DNA of 6,590 nt from an uncultured Caulobacter sp. GTDB lineage: Bacteria; Pseudomonadota; Alphaproteobacteria; Caulobacterales; Caulobacteraceae. This document shows positions 4,028 through 6,590 of the stretch, piece by piece (the first letter of the stretch is position 1; each line of letters begins with the position of its first letter). The stretch lies in the NCBI RefSeq assembly GCF_937900395.1, contig NZ_CALCDX010000226.1, forward strand, positions 1 through 6,590, given 5' to 3'. Under the pieces are notes generated by a model. That model was given only the letters and a program-made list of their open reading frames with translations, ran no database searches and was not told the origin of the DNA. Made by a program: the position numbers and the translations under genes.

Positions 4028-6088
4028 CTACCCCGCGATCAGACCAAAATCCGCCACCTGCCCCATGGCGTCGCGCACCGCCGCCAACGTCCGCAGGCGG
4101 TTGTCGCGGTGTTCGGGCTCGTTGACGAAGACGCCGTCCAGATAGGCGTCCACCGGACCGCGCAGTTCGGCCAGTTGGGTCATGGCGCCGGTGAAGTCTT
4201 CCTTCGCCAGCGCTTCCTTCAGCGGTTTGTCCAGCATGCGCAGGGCGTTGTAGAGCCCGACCTCGGCGGCGCTGTCGGCGGTCGGCTCGGCGGGCGCGCC
4301 GGTCGGCAGCGGGCCCTTCTTCTCCTCGGCCTTGAGGATGTTGGAGGCGCGCTTGTAGCCGGCCAGCAGGTTCTTGCCGTCGTCGGTCTTCAGGAAGCCG
4401 TCCAGGGCCTCGACCCGCGCGACGAGATCATCGAGGAAGATGTGCGTCGTCTTCACTTTGATAAAGGCCGCATCGATCAGATCGTGACGCTGCCCTTGAT
4501 CACGCAGCAAAACGCGCAGACGATCTTCAATGAAGGCTCCAAGCGCCTCCATCTTCTCGACAACATCGAGATAGCTGCCACCAGTTAGGCGTTGGGCGTG
4601 CTCATTAGCGACGTGGACCAGATTGATCTGCGCCTTCGAAGCGAGGACGATTCGGATGACACCCAGCGCCGCGCGACGCAGCGCATAGGGATCCTTCGAG
4701 CCAGTCGGCTTCTCGTCGATCGCGAAGAACCCGACCAGCGTGTCCAGCTTGTCGGCCAGCGCCACGGCGATCGCCAGCGGCGACGTCGGGACGGCGTCCG
4801 AGGGGCCTTGCGGCTTGTAGTGGTCCTGGATCGCGGCGGCGATCTCGGGGTCGAGGCCGGCCTCGCGGGCGTAGTAGCCGCCCATCAGGCCCTGCAGTTC
4901 CGGGAACTCGCCGACCATGCCGGAGGCCAGGTCAGCCTTGGCCAGGCGCGCGGCTTCCTTGGCCTTGGCGACGTCCGCGCCGACCAGCGGGGCGATCTCG
5001 CCGGCCAGGGCGAAGATGCGCTCGACGCGCTGGGCCATGGTCCCGAGCTTGGCGTGGAAGGTCACGCCATCCAGCTTCTTGAGCCAGGCGTCGAAATTGC
5101 CGGCCTTGCGGTCCTCGTCCCAGAAGAAGCGGGCGTCGGACAGGCGCGCCGACAGCACCTTGGCGTTGCCGACGGCGATGACCTTGCCGCCGTCGGCGGC
5201 TTCGATGTTGGCGATGGTGATGAAGTGCGGGGCCAAGCCCGGCTCGCCCGGCTTCTTGACCGCGAAGTACTTCTGGTGCGTGCGCATCGAGGTGCGGATC
5301 ACCTCCGGCGGCAAATCCAGGAACGACGGATCCATGTCGCCCAGCACCGGCGTCGGCCACTCGGCCAGGCCCGCGACTTCGTCCAGCAGGCCCTGGTCCT
5401 CGACCAGCTCCAGATGACGGGCGAAGCACAGGGTCTTGCAGCCTTCCAGGATGCGCTGCTTGCGCTCCTCGACGTCCAGCACGACGAAGTGCTTCTCGAG
5501 GCCCGCGACATACTCGTCGAAGTCCTTGGCGACGAACGGTTTCGCATCGCCCATGAAGCGGTGGCCTTCGGTGACGTCGCCGCTTTCGATGCCCTCGATC
5601 GAGAACGGCACGACCTCGCGATCCAGCACGCACAGGATGCGCTTCAGCGGCCGCACCCAGCGCAGCTTCTTGTAGCCCCAGATCATCGACTTGGGCCACG
5701 GGAAGCCCCGGACGATAGCCTCGACCATCTCGGCGACGATCTCGGCCGTGGGGCGGCCCTTCTTTTCGATGAAGGCCATGTAGACGCCGTCGCGCTCGAC
5801 CAGCTGGTCTTGCGTCAGGCCGGTCTTGCGCAGGAAGCCTTCCATGGCCTGCGGCGGCGCGCCGACGCGGGGCCCTTTGAGCTCTTCCTTGCGGTCGGCC
5901 TGGGACAGCGGCAGGCCCTCGGCGACCAGGGTCAGGCGGCGCGGGCCGGCGAAAGTGGTCAGGGCCTCGGGCAGGAAACCCGCAGCGGCCAGGTGCTCGC
6001 GCGCCATGCGCTCCAGGTCCTTGGCGGCCTGGGCCTGCATGCGGGCGGGGATCTCTTCCGAGAACAGTTCGAGGAGAAGTTGGGGCAT
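4028..6088 (-). CDS. glyS: Glycyl-tRNA synthetase beta subunit
   Basis: GlyS is the large subunit of the bacterial alpha2beta2-type glycyl-tRNA synthetase. It binds tRNA-Gly, while the alpha subunit (GlyQ) activates glycine and holds the class II catalytic core. At 686 residues it has the usual full length (about 690). The N terminus MPQLLLELFSEEIPARM is the family's. Other family blocks are GPRRLTLVAEGLP near the N terminus, SMRTHQKYFAV (M268-F275), FHAKLGTMAQRVERI, and KDPYALRRAALGVIRI (K465-R472). A C-terminal anticodon-binding (DALR-like) region of about residues 575-680 includes YLDGVFVNEPEHRDNRLRTL. The ATG is 6 bases after the glyQ stop codon. No strong ribosome binding site lies in that gap; AGGA within the end of glyQ is rather distant, so translation is probably coupled to glyQ. 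Residues about 480-552 are encoded by DNA of lower GC with many unusual codons, described separately. The frame is unbroken. Confidence 0.98.
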   Translation of the reverse strand: MPQLLLELFSEEIPARMQAQAAKDLERMAREHLAAAGFLPEALTTFAGPRRLTLVAEGLPLSQADRKEELKGPRVGAPPQAMEGFLRKTGLTQDQLVERDGVYMAFIEKKGRPTAEIVAEMVEAIVRGFPWPKSMIWGYKKLRWVRPLKRILCVLDREVVPFSIEGIESGDVTEGHRFMGDAKPFVAKDFDEYVAGLEKHFVVLDVEERKQRILEGCKTLCFARHLELVEDQGLLDEVAGLAEWPTPVLGDMDPSFLDLPPEVIRTSMRTHQKYFAVKKPGEPGLAPHFITIANIEAADGGKVIAVGNAKVLSARLSDARFFWDEDRKAGNFDAWLKKLDGVTFHAKLGTMAQRVERIFALAGEIAPLVGADVAKAKEAARLAKADLASGMVGEFPELQGLMGGYYAREAGLDPEIAAAIQDHYKPQGPSDAVPTSPLAIAVALADKLDTLVGFFAIDEKPTGSKDPYALRRAALGVIRIVLASKAQINLVHVANEHAQRLTGGSYLDVVEKMEALGAFIEDRLRVLLRDQGQRHDLIDAAFIKVKTTHIFLDDLVARVEALDGFLKTDDGKNLLAGYKRASNILKAEEKKGPLPTGAPAEPTADSAAEVGLYNALRMLDKPLKEALAKEDFTGAMTQLAELRGPVDAYLDGVFVNEPEHRDNRLRTLAAVRDAMGQVADFGLIAG
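4435..4690 (-). other. Low-GC, rare-codon patch inside glyS
   Basis: My hand count for 4441-4620 is 98 G+C in 180 bases (about 54%), against about 63-72% in sampled 60-base blocks of the same gene on both sides. Read on the coding strand, the patch is rich in codons that the rest of the gene avoids: CTA, ACT, GGT, GCT, AAT, GTT, CTT, GGA, ATT, TTG, ACA, AAA and TTT occur close together. The reading frame and total protein length are normal. Replacement of a segment by recombination with foreign glyS DNA would explain this; locally relaxed codon selection is the alternative. The edges are approximate. Confidence 0.6.
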
Positions 6089-6094
6089 CGTGAC

Positions 6095-6590
6095 TTACGC
6101 GGCTTCCTGCTGATCGACCCAGGCTTGGGCGCACAGCTTGCAGAGGTCGCGGATGCGGCCGATGTAGCTGGCGCGCTCGGCGACGGCGATCGCGCCCCGG
6201 GCGTTCATCAGGTTGAAGAGGTGGCTGGCCTTGAGGACCAGGTCGTAGGCGGGCAGCACCAGGGCCTTGCCCTGATAGGACTGGGCCAGGATGCGGGGCA
6301 CCTGGGTCTCCATGTCCTCGAACTGACGCTTCAGGGTCTCGACGTCATAGACGTTGAAGTTGGCTTCCGACTGCTGGCGCTCGTTCTCCAGGAACACGTC
6401 GCCATAGGTCGTGGCGCCCAGCGGCGAGTCCGGGTCATTGAACGGCAGGTCGTACACGTTGTCGACGCCGAACACGTACATGGCCAGGCGCTCCAGGCCG
6501 TAGGTCAGCTCGCCCGCGACGGGCGAGACGTCCAGGCCGCCGACCTGCTGGAAGTAGGTGTACTGGCTGACTTCCATGCCATCGCACCAG
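6095..6590 (-). CDS. glyQ: Glycyl-tRNA synthetase alpha subunit, 3' part
   Basis: GlyQ forms glycyl-adenylate and, with GlyS, charges tRNA-Gly in the cytosol. About 164 C-terminal residues are present of a usual 300 or so. The frame continues past the internal ATG at 6575-6577 to the window edge, reading WCDGMEVSQYTYFQQVGGL, so that ATG is an internal methionine and the real start lies outside. Family hallmarks include MEVSQYTYFQQVGG, the class II motif 3 segment GELTYGLERLAMY with its arginine, TTYGDVFLENE, and LPAYDLVLKASHLFNLMNARGAIAVAERASYI. It ends in TAA (6095-6097), 6 bases before the glyS ATG, giving the standard glyQ-glyS order. The operon promoter is outside the window. Confidence 0.97.
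   Translation of the reverse strand, partial: WCDGMEVSQYTYFQQVGGLDVSPVAGELTYGLERLAMYVFGVDNVYDLPFNDPDSPLGATTYGDVFLENERQQSEANFNVYDVETLKRQFEDMETQVPRILAQSYQGKALVLPAYDLVLKASHLFNLMNARGAIAVAERASYIGRIRDLCKLCAQAWVDQQEAA

Noticed and set aside
3962..4588. A 208-codon plus-strand frame starting at the hairpin and running antisense to glyS
   Set aside because: Its first part is the palindrome and the remainder is antisense to the glyS C-terminal region; no independent coding evidence.
4932..6134. A 400-codon frame on the same strand as glyS, shifted by one base
   Set aside because: Its translation is dominated by R, G, P and A and overlaps the fully conserved GlyS frame; it is an out-of-frame shadow and shows no sign of a programmed frameshift.

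Overview
The window is a GC-rich (roughly 65%) stretch of an alphaproteobacterial chromosome. The codon use, the TetR/PF10118 hydrolase pair, the separate glyQ-glyS subunits and the intergenic palindromes recall Caulobacter or a close relative. That assignment is from memory of such genomes and was not checked by a search. Most of the window is housekeeping or common accessory genes, and I see no clearly new multi-gene system. The unusual signals are intergenic palindromes, a divergent operator, a GIY-YIG protein with a changed motif residue, and a compositional dip inside glyS.

Layout, left to right. The 3' part of hemB (porphobilinogen synthase, + strand) is followed after 10 bases by a small Nudix hydrolase gene, probably in the same transcript. 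Next comes a 177-base gap between convergent genes. It holds a perfect 31-bp inverted repeat (798-828 and 910-940), and each arm is itself a small hairpin. A TetR-family regulator on the minus strand (stop at 974, preferred start at 1582) is divergent from a PF10118-type predicted metal-dependent hydrolase (1656-2498, +). A palindromic operator candidate (1571-1596) lies over the start of the regulator. A 117-base gap with several hairpins then leads to a diheme c-type cytochrome lipoprotein (2616-3593, +).

A small GIY-YIG family gene (3639-3965, +) follows. Its second signature tyrosine (YIG) is read as aspartate. A perfect 14-bp-stem hairpin (3972-4004) separates it from the convergent glycyl-tRNA synthetase operon on the minus strand: glyS, complete, 4028-6088, and the 3' part of glyQ, which runs off the right edge.

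How the genes work together: glyQ and glyS encode the two subunits of one enzyme and are spaced for translational coupling. The TetR gene and the hydrolase gene look like a local regulator-target pair sharing one operator. HemB (haem pathway) and the cytochrome (haem user) are separated by opposed transcription units, and nothing here ties them together. No intergenic stretch exceeds 300 bases, and no tRNA, rRNA, CRISPR array or transposase gene was seen.
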